Shown: positions 56,469 through 64,000 of the stretch, one piece after another
Numbering within the stretch: the stretch's first letter is position 1
How the letters are laid out: every line of letters starts with the position of its first letter
NCBI RefSeq assembly: GCF_030159895.1
Contig: NZ_BSNI01000002.1
Coordinates: 2,196,306 to 2,260,305, forward strand
Direction of reading: 5' to 3'
DNA: 64,000 bases
Origin: Maritalea porphyrae
Lineage (GTDB): Bacteria; Pseudomonadota; Alphaproteobacteria; Rhizobiales; Devosiaceae
Notes under the pieces: generated by a model
Told to the model about the DNA's origin: nothing
Database searches by the model: none
Seen by the model: the letters and a program-made list of their open reading frames with translations, nothing else
Program-made: the position numbers and the translations under genes

Positions 56469-56885
56469 GTGAGCATTGAAATAAACGCGATTGATAAGCC
56501 CAAGCGCAGCGTTTGGGCTGCAATGAAAAATGGAATAGTCGGCAAGTGCCCCAAATGCGGAAAGGGGAAATTGTTTAAAGGCTATCTAAGGGTGAACTCT
56601 GGCTGTTCGAGTTGCGGCGAAGCCTTTCACCACCACCGAGCGGATGATGCCCCGCCATACATCACAATGGCCATTGTTGGTCACGTCGTTGTTGGTGGAA
56701 TTTTTCACCTTGAAACAAGCTATCAGATTGAACCTATGGTGCACCTTTATTGGTCGATACCGACAATGCTTGTGCTTTCGCTGGGCTTGTTGCGACCGAT
56801 AAAGGGAATGATTGTAGCTATCCAGTGGGCAAACTACTTGCATGGCTTCGATCCAAACTTCTCCCCTGCGACAGACATGCAGTAG
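56469..56885 (+). CDS. DUF983 domain-containing membrane protein
   Basis: A 138-residue protein with a zinc-ribbon-like N-terminus (CPKCGKGKLFKGYLRVNSGCSSCGE, two CxxC) and two hydrophobic helices (ITMAIVGHVVVGGIFHLET and SIPTMLVLSLGLLRPIKGMIVAIQW). The family is common in alphaproteobacteria after rnr and of unknown function. It starts at GTG 10 bases after the rnr stop, with AGGG upstream. Confidence 0.9.
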   Translation: MSIEINAIDKPKRSVWAAMKNGIVGKCPKCGKGKLFKGYLRVNSGCSSCGEAFHHHRADDAPPYITMAIVGHVVVGGIFHLETSYQIEPMVHLYWSIPTMLVLSLGLLRPIKGMIVAIQWANYLHGFDPNFSPATDMQ

Positions 56886-56918
56886 AATAACCATTTTTCA
56901 AAAACATCACGCGGACGC

Positions 56919-56946
56919 TTGACTTTTTGCGCTAAATGCCTAGTTT
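56919..56946 (+). promoter_or_regulatory. Probable promoter of rpmG
   Basis: TTGACT (56919-56924), a 16-base spacer and TAGTTT (56941-56946) resemble a sigma-70 promoter, 65 bases before the rpmG ATG. It lies directly after DUF983. Confidence 0.5.
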
Positions 56947-57010
56947 GCGCCCGATATCGATTTTGTGCCGCGCGTATAATTCGCGTGGCCATTTATTTGG
57001 GATTGCAGGC

Positions 57011-57178
57011 ATGGCCAAGTCAAACACCGTCAAGATCAAGCTGGTTTCAACAGCTGACACAGGCTTCTTTTATGTTGCCAAGAAGAATTCGCGTACAATG
57101 ACAGAAAAGCTTACTTTGAAAAAGTATGACCCTGTTGTACGCAAGCACGTTGAATTCAAAGAATCCAAAATCAAGTAA
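57011..57178 (+). CDS. rpmG: 50S ribosomal protein L33
   Basis: The 55-residue protein starts [18 protein letters not shown] and ends [12 protein letters not shown], with the L33 core [28 protein letters not shown]. It has no CxxC, so it is the zinc-free form. I use ATG 57011; the upstream 25-codon extension is not ribosomal-protein-like. It has its own promoter and a strong terminator. Confidence 0.97.
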   Translation: MAKSNTVKIKLVSTADTGFFYVAKKNSRTMTEKLTLKKYDPVVRKHVEFKESKIK

Positions 57179-57210
57179 GGTTTCTTTTTAGAAATCTGTT
57201 GATTGTGCGA

Positions 57211-57365
57211 AAAAATTAAAACCCCGCCGAAAGGCGGGGTTTTTTAGTGGGCAGTTCAACCCAGCAAGAAGAGGCCACTCTAACGCTAGGTTGAACTCGC
57301 CCGACCTACGGACCCAGGAAGTTGCGGCGGACCTGAGAAATCTCCGTAGGAATAGTCGGGCTCTT
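57211..57365 (-). ncRNA. Candidate structured sRNA downstream of rpmG
   Basis: On the minus strand GTTCAACCTAGC and GCTGGGTTGAAC form a 12-bp helix with one G-U (plus 57254-57296); on the plus strand that position would be an A-C mismatch. A second hairpin (57299-57361) has GCCCGA/TCGGGC closing, then CCTACGGA/TCCGTAGG and an inner CAGG/CCTG. The transcript would end at CCCCGCC-loop-GGCGGGG followed by TTTTAATTTTT on the minus strand. The 5' end is unknown. It is not clearly 6S, SRP or RNase P RNA. Confidence 0.45.
57218..57245. terminator. Bidirectional intrinsic terminator after rpmG
   Basis: AAAACCCCGCC, loop GAAA, GGCGGGGTTTT is a perfect 11-bp stem with six or more T after it on the plus strand and an A/T-rich T-run on the minus strand. 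It terminates rpmG and probably the opposing RNA. Confidence 0.9.
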
Positions 57366-57462
57366 AACGAACCGCTTACCATCTTACCTACACCTACGAA
57401 GAAGTTTTTCCAACCAAATGCGGCGAATCTCAGCCTGATTTCGCTTTGTATGTTAAAGGCTT

Positions 57463-57511
57463 AACCTTAACGCGCACCATTAAGGTTACGGCTTAATCCT
57501 AAGCGGTAACC
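57463..57511. repeat. Overlapping palindromes past the pleD stop
   Basis: AACCTTAA (57463-57470) pairs with TTAAGGTT (57480-57487). Overlapping it, GGTTAC-g-GCTTA-atcc-TAAGC-g-GTAACC (57484-57511) forms a 28-base hairpin with one mismatch. The TTAA elements recall CtrA half-sites, but their spacings are not the canonical 7. It may be the pleD transcript 3' end structure. Confidence 0.45.
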
Positions 57512-57552
57512 TTGATAGATAAACTTGTAACTAGTTGAGGCGACTTTGGGCC

Positions 57553-58923
57553 CTACGCAGCGTCATAAACGATGCGATTGCGCCCTTCCCGCTTAGCGCG
57601 ATAAAGCGCAATGTCAGCGCGTTTCATCATTTGTTCCGGCGTGTCATCATCAAGCTCGTTGATTGAAATGCCAACACTGACGGTTATGTTCAGTGGATCA
57701 GTTAGACCTGTTTCAAAAGGCTCACTCGCAACAGCATGGCGCATACGCTCCGCGATATTCTTCGCGTGAACCAAATCTGTATCTGGCATCATAACGACGA
57801 ACTCTTCACCGCCATAACGACAAGCAAGATCAACGCCTCGGATATTGCGCTGCAAACGCTCGGCAAACTCTTTTAGAACTTCATCGCCAGCCGCGTGGCC
57901 GTGCGTATCATTGACCGACTTAAAATAGTCGATGTCCAACATCATCAAGCCTAAGCTACGACCGCCCTCTTTCGCCTTATCAAGCTGCACACACATGTGA
58001 CGATCAAAATAACGACGATTGTAAAGCCCAGTCAGGCCATCGATCACTGCCATTGCAACCGTGCTCGACAAATTCTTGCGCAGCTCAGCTGAATAACGAT
58101 GACGGCGCAATTGCGTGCGAACGCGTGCTGCCAATTCGTTTCGCTCAACCGGACGAAGAATAAAGTCATTCACGCCAAGTTCCAAACCACGCACAACCTT
58201 TGGCTTGTCCGGCACGTCAGCAACAAGAATGATTGGAATAGATCGACTTTGCTCCAATGTCCGAATTTGTGAACATACACGGAGCGGGTCAATATCGCCC
58301 ATCGCCATTGAAACAACGACAACTTCGTAGTCTTTGTCAGCCAAATGGAAAGCTGCGTCCTCAGGTGTCGACAGGTGCGTGACCTTGTGCTCTACATCGA
58401 GCGCCTCAAGCAAGCGCTTTGCGTTGTGCGCATCAGAATCAATTACAAGGATCTCACCACCAGTTGGTTCAATCCCAGCGGTCATATCGACTATATCTTC
58501 AATTGCGATCGCCTGCCCTGTCAAAGCGCGCGAACGAAGTTCATCGGTCAAGCCTTTCAAACGGGACAAGCTTTTAACCCGCGCCATCAATTGAACATCG
58601 TCAACGGGTTTCGTAAGAAAATCATCGGCACCGGCTTCGAGACCGCGGACCTTGTCCGATGGTTGATCCAATGCTGTGACCATCACAACAGGTATGTGCT
58701 GTGTCTTTGGATCGCACTTCAGCCGCTGGCAGGTTTCAAAACCATCCATATCTGGCATCATTACGTCCAAAAGCACCAAATCACATTCACCGCGACGACA
58801 GATTTCAATCGCGTCAGCGCCGTTGCTTGCCTCAAGCACATCAAAATACTCAGCTGTCAGCCGCGCGGCCAACAGCTTAATGTTCGTTGGAATATCATCA
58901 ACAACCAATACTCGCGCCGTCAT
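57553..58923 (-). CDS. pleD: PleD-like response regulator/diguanylate cyclase
   Basis: PleD makes cyclic di-GMP when phosphorylated and directs polar development in Caulobacter. The 456-residue protein has receiver 1 with D53 (LVLLDVMMPDMDG), a degenerate receiver 2 (VVVVSMAMGDIDP, acceptor Asp lost), and a GGDEF domain with RYGGEEF at the active site and an RGVD (RxxD) inhibitory site just before. It follows divK by 26 bases in one operon. Confidence 0.96.
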   Translation of the reverse strand: MTARVLVVDDIPTNIKLLAARLTAEYFDVLEASNGADAIEICRRGECDLVLLDVMMPDMDGFETCQRLKCDPKTQHIPVVMVTALDQPSDKVRGLEAGADDFLTKPVDDVQLMARVKSLSRLKGLTDELRSRALTGQAIAIEDIVDMTAGIEPTGGEILVIDSDAHNAKRLLEALDVEHKVTHLSTPEDAAFHLADKDYEVVVVSMAMGDIDPLRVCSQIRTLEQSRSIPIILVADVPDKPKVVRGLELGVNDFILRPVERNELAARVRTQLRRHRYSAELRKNLSSTVAMAVIDGLTGLYNRRYFDRHMCVQLDKAKEGGRSLGLMMLDIDYFKSVNDTHGHAAGDEVLKEFAERLQRNIRGVDLACRYGGEEFVVMMPDTDLVHAKNIAERMRHAVASEPFETGLTDPLNITVSVGISINELDDDTPEQMMKRADIALYRAKREGRNRIVYDAA

Positions 58924-58949
58924 GATTACGCCCTACTCTTTTTCCCGGC

Positions 58950-59324
58950 TTACTTTCCCGGTCCGATAAAACTTTCAATGGTTTCCAAGAAGTGCGGCAG
59001 CGAAATTGGCTTAGAAATATACCCCTCGCACCCACCTTCCAAAATTCTCTCTTCGTCGCCTTTCATGGCGAACGCTGTCACAGCAATCACCGGAATATGG
59101 GCCAACTCATCATTCTCTTTGATCCACTTGGTCACAACCAACCCGGAAACTTCAGGCAGTTGAATATCCATCAAAATCAAATCTGGATGATGCTCTTTCG
59201 CAATATCTAGCGCTTCAAGGCCATTCCGTGTTTGTATCGTGCGATAGCCACGCGATTCCAATAGATCATTGAAGAGCTTCATGTTGAGCTCGTTATCTTC
59301 AACAATCATCACCGTTTTTGACAT
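58950..59324 (-). CDS. divK: Single-domain response regulator DivK
   Basis: DivK is the 124-residue essential cell-division regulator of alphaproteobacteria, a substrate of the kinase/phosphatase pair PleC/DivJ. It shows the full receiver set: E9/D10 in IVEDN, D53 in [13 protein letters not shown], Thr in VIAVTAF, and Lys in ISKPISL. It is upstream of pleD; divergent DUF3572 begins 97 bases away. Confidence 0.97.
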   Translation of the reverse strand: MSKTVMIVEDNELNMKLFNDLLESRGYRTIQTRNGLEALDIAKEHHPDLILMDIQLPEVSGLVVTKWIKENDELAHIPVIAVTAFAMKGDEERILEGGCEGYISKPISLPHFLETIESFIGPGK

Positions 59325-59421
59325 AATTTTCCCGGATCAAAAGTTCACATGACTAATCGAATTTATGATGTATTTGATTTAACATTCAAAATCTTACGAA
59401 AGACGTAATGGGACCCAATTT

Positions 59422-59691
59422 ATGAGCCTTGTTTCTGAGCACTTTGTAGACGAAATCGCCAACGCTTGCCTAAGCCATTTGATCAATGAGCCAGAATTAC
59501 TAGGCGAATTCATGGCGCAAACAGGCACGGGACCCAACGAACTGCGTTCAGGACTAAACGAAAACGTGACAACGGGCTTGCTTGATTTTTTCGCGCACAA
59601 TGAGCCCGCATTGCTTTCAGTTTGCGCTAATGCACAAATCAGCACAGAACAGTTTATGCGCGCCTACTACAAGCTAAACCCAAGCGGATAA
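59422..59691 (+). CDS. DUF3572 family protein
   Basis: An 89-residue helical protein: LVSEHFVDEIANACLSHLINEPELLGEFMAQTGTGPNELR and DFFAHNEPALLSVCANAQISTEQFMRAYYKL. This family is restricted to alphaproteobacteria and is nearly always next to divK/pleD and dinB; its function is unknown. It is 4 bases upstream of dinB, so both are one operon. Confidence 0.92.
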   Translation: MSLVSEHFVDEIANACLSHLINEPELLGEFMAQTGTGPNELRSGLNENVTTGLLDFFAHNEPALLSVCANAQISTEQFMRAYYKLNPSG

Positions 59692-59695
59692 TCAA

Positions 59696-61006
59696 ATGGC
59701 GTCGCTGTGCAAAGAATGCGGACATCAACAAAACGAGAAAGAGTTCTCGCGTTGCCCCAACTGCATGTCTCGGCGCACCATCACGCACAACGAGCTCGAT
59801 GAACTCTCAATCGCCCACGTGGACTGCGATTCCTTTTATGCGTCTGTTGAAAAGCGGGACCACCCAGAATTGCGCGACAAACCGGTTATTGTCGGCGGCA
59901 GCAAACGCGGCGTCGTCTCTACATGTTGTTACATCGCGCGGATGAGCGGCGTACGTTCTGCCATGCCTTCTTTTCAAGCAAAAAGGCTCTGCCCAAACGC
60001 CGTTTTTGTGCCACCGCGAATGGCTGAATACGTGAAGGCCAGCAAACAAATACGCGAAGAATTCGACAAACTAACACCTTCAGTCGAGCCATTGAGCATC
60101 GATGAGGCATTTCTGGACCTTTCTGGAACGCAAAAGCTTCATCATGCAAGTCCCGCCCAAAGCCTTGCAAAACTCGCCCGTACGATTGAAGAAAAAGTCG
60201 GCGTAACAATCTCGATTGGTCTTTCACACAATAAATTTCTCGCCAAGATTGCGTCGGACCTGGACAAGCCGCGCGGCATGGCACTGATTGGCAAAGCAGA
60301 AACCGTTGACTTTCTCGCCGACAAACCAGTCACCATAATCTATGGCATCGGCAAGAAGTTTGGCGAAAGACTAGAACGTGATGGCATCACGCGCATCGGC
60401 CAACTGCAGGATATGGACCTGAAAGATTTAGCAGGTCGCTATGGTGAAATTGGTGCGCGATTGTACTACCTCGCTCGCGGCGAGGACAAACGCCTCGTTA
60501 AGCGGTCACGCGGTGTAAAATCAGTTTCAAATGAAACAACATTCTTTAAAGATATAAATGACTTTGACGAGCTTTCTAAAGTTATGCTTCGCCTATCCGA
60601 GGAAGTCAGCGCGCGGTTGAAGAAAAAGGACTTGGCAGGCGACACCGTCACACTAAAACTCAAAACTGCGGGATTCGCCACACGCACGCGGCGCAAACAG
60701 TTGCTATCACCAACCCAGCTCGCTTACACCATCTATGAAACAGGCCAAGCCATGCTGGAAAAGGAAGTGGGCATGACCAGTTTTCGGCTAATTGGCATTG
60801 GCGTTTCCGGTCTATGCAAAGCGCCCACCAGCGACCCAGTAGACCTTATTGACCCAAAGATTGCCAGAAAAGCCGCAGCCGAACGTGCAATGGACAAGGT
60901 ACGCGACCGCTTTGGCAAAAAAGCGGTCTTGCGCGGAAAACTGATGAGCGTCAAAAAAGAAGAAGCAAAAGGCGACACAGAATCGCCAAAACCAAAATCA
61001 ACTTAG
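59696..61006 (+). CDS. dinB: DNA polymerase IV (Y-family) with an N-terminal zinc ribbon
   Basis: DinB performs translesion synthesis. The 436-residue protein has, before the usual start, a 38-residue extension with C5-x2-C8 and C20-x2-C23, a likely zinc ribbon seen in many Hyphomicrobiales homologues. The palm motifs are IAHVDCDSFYASVEK and LSIDEAFLDLSG with the catalytic acidic residues; then HhH (ITRIGQLQDMDLKDLAGRYGEIG) and the little-finger domain. The C-terminus is Lys-rich (VKKEEAKGDTESPKPK), where a clamp-binding motif may lie. Confidence 0.95.
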   Translation: MASLCKECGHQQNEKEFSRCPNCMSRRTITHNELDELSIAHVDCDSFYASVEKRDHPELRDKPVIVGGSKRGVVSTCCYIARMSGVRSAMPSFQAKRLCPNAVFVPPRMAEYVKASKQIREEFDKLTPSVEPLSIDEAFLDLSGTQKLHHASPAQSLAKLARTIEEKVGVTISIGLSHNKFLAKIASDLDKPRGMALIGKAETVDFLADKPVTIIYGIGKKFGERLERDGITRIGQLQDMDLKDLAGRYGEIGARLYYLARGEDKRLVKRSRGVKSVSNETTFFKDINDFDELSKVMLRLSEEVSARLKKKDLAGDTVTLKLKTAGFATRTRRKQLLSPTQLAYTIYETGQAMLEKEVGMTSFRLIGIGVSGLCKAPTSDPVDLIDPKIARKAAAERAMDKVRDRFGKKAVLRGKLMSVKKEEAKGDTESPKPKST

Positions 61007-61015
61007 GGTTTGATC

Positions 61016-61474
61016 ATGACACCAGAACAGAAAATCAATGAACTCGGCTTCGAACTGCCAGAGCCAGTCGCGCCGCTCGCCAGCTATATTCCAGTGCAAA
61101 GAACGGGGAACTTGCTGCAAATTTCCGGACAGCTACCAATGGACAGCGAAGGTTTGCGCAAAGGTACACTTGGCGACAATGTTGGCGTGGAAGATGCGCA
61201 AAAGGCTGCTCAAATCTGCGCGCTCAATATCCTTGGGCAGATCAAGGCCTTTGGTGTTGACCTTGGCGACATCAAACAAGTCATCAAACTTGGCGTTTTC
61301 GTTGCGTGTACAGACACATTTATTGAGCATCACCTGGTCGCCAATGGCGCATCCAACCTGATCGGCGAAATTCTCGGCGAAAAAGGCAAGCACGCGCGCG
61401 CCGCGGTTGGCGTGCCGTCCCTTCCACTAGGTGCAATGGTTGAAATTGAAGCAATTGTTGAGATCAACGACTAG
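61016..61474 (+). CDS. RidA-family (YjgF) protein
   Basis: A 152-residue RidA-like protein that probably hydrolyses reactive enamine/imine intermediates. It has NLLQISGQLPMDSEGLRKGTLG, AAQICALNILGQIKAFGVDLGDIKQVIKLGVFVACT, and ARAAVGVPSLPLGAMVEIEAIVEI, the last being the family signature. I start at ATG 61016 (AGGG 7 bases upstream); the earlier TTG at 61010 adds two residues. The stop overlaps the next GTG. Confidence 0.9.
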   Translation: MTPEQKINELGFELPEPVAPLASYIPVQRTGNLLQISGQLPMDSEGLRKGTLGDNVGVEDAQKAAQICALNILGQIKAFGVDLGDIKQVIKLGVFVACTDTFIEHHLVANGASNLIGEILGEKGKHARAAVGVPSLPLGAMVEIEAIVEIND

Positions 61475-62214
61475 TGAGCATTCTCTCTGCTGCATTTAGC
61501 AGACCTATAGCGCATCGCGGTCTTCATGATCGCGATGCAGGCATTATTGAAAACAGTCAAAGTGCATTTGCTGCAGCGATTGATTCCAACTATGCCATTG
61601 AATGCGATATTCAGCTCACGGGCGACGATATCCCTGTTGTCTTTCACGACTACTCGTTGGACAGGCTTACCGCGCAGAAAGGTAAACTGCGCGACATAAG
61701 CGCTGACCAACTGGCCCGCATATCGCTTACGGGCTGCAACACAGCACCACAAATTTTTTCGCAGTTTCTGAGCCAAATTGATGGCCAGGTGCCTCTAATT
61801 GTCGAGTTAAAATCACAGAACGAACGAAATCTGGCTCTTGCTGAAAGCGTGCTGCAAGCCGCAAAAGACTACTCGGGGGCCCTCGTATTCAAGAGCTTTG
61901 ATCCACGCTTATTAGGTGCACTAAGAGATTTGAATTGCAAATGGCCCCTCGGCATCGTCCTTGAAAAGGAAAAGCCGCCGGAAGCAACTTGGGCGCAAGG
62001 ATTTGTCCTTCGGCATCTCCTTCATTATCCCTCGACAAAATTTGATTTCCTATCGTGCAATGTTGATGATCTAACACTTCCTATGGTTCTTTTCTTCAGA
62101 GCATTGGGGTTTAGTGTCATGACCTGGACCGTAAAAGACGAAGCCGATTTGCTTGCTGCACACACACATGCCGATCAAATTGTTTTTGAAGGCAGCATCA
62201 CTACAATGATTTGA
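61474..62214 (+). CDS. Glycerophosphodiester phosphodiesterase
   Basis: A 246-residue GDPD TIM-barrel enzyme releasing glycerol-3-phosphate from deacylated phospholipids. Catalytic/metal residues: H14 in PIAHRGLHD, E43 and D45 in IECDIQLT, and H58 in VVFHDYSLDRLT. No signal peptide, so it should be cytosolic. It starts at GTG overlapping the RidA stop by one base, indicating coupling. Confidence 0.93.
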   Translation: MSILSAAFSRPIAHRGLHDRDAGIIENSQSAFAAAIDSNYAIECDIQLTGDDIPVVFHDYSLDRLTAQKGKLRDISADQLARISLTGCNTAPQIFSQFLSQIDGQVPLIVELKSQNERNLALAESVLQAAKDYSGALVFKSFDPRLLGALRDLNCKWPLGIVLEKEKPPEATWAQGFVLRHLLHYPSTKFDFLSCNVDDLTLPMVLFFRALGFSVMTWTVKDEADLLAAHTHADQIVFEGSITTMI

Positions 62215-62224
62215 AAAGAACGAA

Positions 62225-63376
62225 GTGTCTGATCCCCAAAATCCAATCATTGCAAAGACTTTCGCCTCCGTCGCAGAGATTGGCGAATTGGATTGGAACG
62301 CATGTGCAGGCGCTAGCAACCCCTTTGTGAAGTATGCGTTTTTTGATGCGCTTGAAAGATCCGGTAGCGCGACTTCCTTATCTGGCTGGCACCCTCAGCA
62401 CATTGCAATTGTAGACGCGCACGATCAAGTCCAAGCGATCATGCCCGCCTATATCAAAAGCCACTCGCAAGGCGAATATGTTTTTGATCACGCGTGGGCC
62501 GATGCCTATGCGCGAGCGGGCGGTAATTACTATCCAAAATTGCAAATAAGTGTGCCATTCACCCCTGCCTCCGCGCCAAAACTTTTGGTGCGCGGCGATG
62601 CCCCCACTGCTGTAGCAAGCGCCCTGCCCGATGCAGCCGCATCTGCAACGGTTCAATTGGGTTGTTCTTCGGCACACGCGACTTTCTTGACAAAGGGCGA
62701 ACTGGAAGTCTTCAAATCAAAAGGTTGGCTTGAACGCAATGATCAGCAATTTCATTGGTCGAACCGAAACTATTCAAGCTTTGACAATTTTCTGGAAACG
62801 CTAACGTCGCGAAAACGCAAAGCCATCCGCAAGGAAAGACGCGAAGCACTGTCCGGTGGCATAGAAGTGCAATGGAAAACCGGAGAATCGATTACAGAAA
62901 GTGATTGGGACGTGTTTTTTGAGTTTTACCAAGACACGGGAAATCGCAAATGGGGCTCGCCTTACTTAAATCGAACATTCTTTTCGATGATCGGTGAAAG
63001 TATGGGCAATGATGTTCTGTTGATGTTCGCCATCAAAGACGGACGAGCGATTGCAGGTGCGCTCAATTTCATCGGAGCAGATACGCTTTTTGGCCGATAT
63101 TGGGGGTGCAATACCCATGTGCCGTTTTTGCACTTCGAGCTCTGTTATTATCAAGCCATTGATTTTGCGATTAAACACGGCCTCGACCGCGTCGAGGCAG
63201 GCGCACAAGGCGGACACAAATTGGCTAGAGGATATGAACCCGTCACAACTTACTCCGCCCACTACATCGCTCACCCAGCATTCCGCGAAGCGATTGCCGA
63301 CTACTTGGAAAACGAACGAGAACATGTCGCCCTAGATCAGTTGGAAATGCGGGCCTATACGCCGTTCAAGAAATGA
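62225..63376 (+). CDS. FemAB/GNAT-like protein (DUF482 family)
   Basis: A 383-residue protein of the DUF482 group, related to FemAB peptidyltransferases and GNATs. Blocks: NPFVKYAFFDALERSG near the N-terminus, YVFDHAWADAYARAGGNYYPKLQISVPFTPA, and the KRKAIRKERREAL basic block, then GRYWGCNTHVPFLHFELCYYQAIDFAIKHGLDRVEAGAQGGHKLARGYEP. Its substrate is unknown; peptidoglycan or lipid modification is suggested only by family. The start is GTG 62225 with little ribosome site. Confidence 0.88.
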   Translation: MSDPQNPIIAKTFASVAEIGELDWNACAGASNPFVKYAFFDALERSGSATSLSGWHPQHIAIVDAHDQVQAIMPAYIKSHSQGEYVFDHAWADAYARAGGNYYPKLQISVPFTPASAPKLLVRGDAPTAVASALPDAAASATVQLGCSSAHATFLTKGELEVFKSKGWLERNDQQFHWSNRNYSSFDNFLETLTSRKRKAIRKERREALSGGIEVQWKTGESITESDWDVFFEFYQDTGNRKWGSPYLNRTFFSMIGESMGNDVLLMFAIKDGRAIAGALNFIGADTLFGRYWGCNTHVPFLHFELCYYQAIDFAIKHGLDRVEAGAQGGHKLARGYEPVTTYSAHYIAHPAFREAIADYLENEREHVALDQLEMRAYTPFKK

Positions 63377-63467
63377 CCCGGGTTTTTGTTCTGCAATTGA
63401 CAAGAATCACGAAATTCTGCACCTGTAAGACAACAATTTTCGCTTCATCAAAGGCAAAGAGCGCACC

Positions 63468-63890
63468 ATGGCTGGCCATTACGATCCAAACAACATCTTC
63501 ACGAAAATCATTGCCGGCGACATTCCGAGCCACAAAGTGTTTGAGGACGATGTTTGTATTTCAATCATGGATATCATGCCCGAAAGCCGTGGGCATGTAT
63601 TGGTGATACCAAAACAAGGCTCACGCAATCTTATCGACGCTGACCCTGAAGTGCTTGGCGACGTGATGAAACGAGTTCAAAGTATTGCAGTTGCCGTAAA
63701 AAAGGCGATGCATGCAGACGGAATCCTATTGCGCCAATCAAGTGAAGAAGTTGCCGGACAAACTGTCTATCACCTGCACTTCCACATTATTCCTTGCTAT
63801 GCGGGTCAAAGGCGCAATCGACATGGCGAAGTAAAGACTTCTGAAGAAGATCTGATTGAGATCTGCGAACATATCAAATCATTTCTCTAA
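63468..63890 (+). CDS. HIT-family nucleotide-binding protein
   Basis: A 140-residue HIT hydrolase. It starts HYDPNNIFTKIIAGDIPSHKV and has the histidine triad VYHLHFHII (H102, H104, H106), which forms the adenylate-binding phosphate pocket. Substrates are typically adenosine phosphoramidates or dinucleotides. A palindromic terminator follows the stop by 5 bases. Confidence 0.95.
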   Translation: MAGHYDPNNIFTKIIAGDIPSHKVFEDDVCISIMDIMPESRGHVLVIPKQGSRNLIDADPEVLGDVMKRVQSIAVAVKKAMHADGILLRQSSEEVAGQTVYHLHFHIIPCYAGQRRNRHGEVKTSEEDLIEICEHIKSFL

Positions 63891-63895
63891 GAAAA

Positions 63896-63919
63896 AAGGC
63901 CGGTCAATTGACCGGCCTT
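63896..63919. terminator. Bidirectional palindromic terminator after the HIT gene
   Basis: AAGGCCGGTCAA and TTGACCGGCCTT form a 24-base perfect palindrome 5 bases past the stop; A-rich DNA before it and T-rich after let it serve both strands. Confidence 0.75.
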
Positions 63920-63926
63920 CTTGTTG

Positions 63927-64000
63927 TTAGCTCTTCTCTGGGCTTTTCTTTGGCTTCCGCTTGGGCGTTGATGGCACCCTTGCACTGCTCGATGTCGGCT
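63927..64000 (-). CDS. C-terminal end of an unidentified gene, partial
   Basis: On the minus strand an open frame enters from the right edge and stops at TAA (plus 63927-63929). Only 23 residues are in the window, ending RVPSTPKRKPKKSPEKS, a Pro/Lys/Ser-rich basic tail. It lies next to the bidirectional terminator, which supports a real convergent gene. Too little remains for identification. Confidence 0.45.
   Translation of the reverse strand, partial: PTSSSARVPSTPKRKPKKSPEKS

Larger units (their letters stand above)
57179..57552. other. Convergent intergenic region between rpmG and pleD
   Basis: The 374 bases hold the bidirectional terminator at 57218-57245, the candidate minus-strand RNA (57211-57365), and a cluster of overlapping palindromes (57463-57511) just past the pleD stop. 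Nothing else coding is seen. Confidence 0.65.

Noticed and set aside
1-64000. tRNA, rRNA, CRISPR arrays, insertion sequences and prophage
   Set aside because: No T-arm-like GGTTCGA with matching acceptor stems, no regularly spaced direct repeats, no transposase or phage structural proteins were recognised.

Overview
The window is a 64 kb chromosomal segment of an alphaproteobacterium, most likely Hyphomicrobiales (a Devosia/Maritalea-like lineage). I infer this from gene order and families: an M48 peptidase end-DsbA-aroQ-accB-accC-aat-DUF2155-NDUFA12 cluster, a B12-dependent ribonucleotide reductase, hdaA, gatCAB with a chorismate mutase gene inside it, rpmG-pleD-divK-DUF3572-dinB, and a dihydroorotase-like PyrC that lacks its metal-binding HxH. 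Coding density is high. I see no rRNA, tRNA, CRISPR array, prophage or intact insertion sequence.

Layout. 1-5.1 kb: envelope thiol oxidoreductase, shikimate and fatty-acid precursor genes, Aat, DUF2155 and a complex I accessory subunit. 5.2-6.6 kb: a receiver-domain protein, then a strikingly structured leader in front of nrdJ (6.56-10.25 kb). 10.3-12.7 kb: the one clearly accessory stretch, with an orphan, apparently AT-richer gene followed by about 1.5 kb without a convincing gene but full of palindromes. 12.7-19.6 kb: mixed small operons (outer-membrane barrel, DUF4342, glycosyltransferase, prenyltransferase-fold protein, PLP decarboxylase under an ArsR repressor, tandem DUF1801 genes, SRPBCC, DUF4336). 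19.6-27.7 kb: a candidate sRNA, AMP nucleosidase, malic enzyme, a membrane EAL phosphodiesterase and AspRS. 27.8-34.7 kb: RNase D, the ppk-ppx polyphosphate operon, hdaA and a PerM-type permease. 34.8-38.2 kb: purM-purN, a short-chain dehydrogenase and an EamA exporter. 38.2-41.0 kb: a WYL regulator with a monooxygenase-like partner, a GST and a BLUF photoreceptor. 41.0-46.2 kb: an extended gatC-GNAT-gatA-chorismate mutase-gatB-GNAT-GNAT-VOC operon. 46.3-51.5 kb: ruvX, pyrB, pyrC-like, plsY, dprA. 51.6-57.2 kb: topA, rnr, DUF983, rpmG. 57.2-59.3 kb: a second candidate sRNA and the divK-pleD cell-cycle operon. 59.4-64 kb: DUF3572, dinB, RidA, a glycerophosphodiesterase, a FemAB/GNAT-like protein, a HIT protein and the end of an unidentified gene.

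How the parts work together. Several blocks are coherent: AccB/AccC form the biotin half of acetyl-CoA carboxylase; AspRS and GatCAB could supply Asn-tRNA by transamidation; Ppk/Ppx make and degrade polyphosphate; PurM/PurN are adjacent purine steps; DivK and PleD link cell-cycle phosphorelay to cyclic di-GMP, which the EAL protein may degrade.

The most interesting non-coding signals are (i) six consecutive inverted repeats in the nrdJ leader, (ii) two candidate minus-strand sRNAs, near 19.65-19.75 kb and 57.2-57.4 kb, whose stems contain G-U pairs only on the minus strand and which end at plausible intrinsic terminators, (iii) a family of palindromes with a constant TCAAG loop and covarying arms at 11.2-11.5 kb, and (iv) ArsR and WYL operators that are perfect inverted repeats. 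A VOC-family gene at 40.66-41.05 kb appears to carry a one-base insertion in a run of five T. No wholly new protein system stands out.
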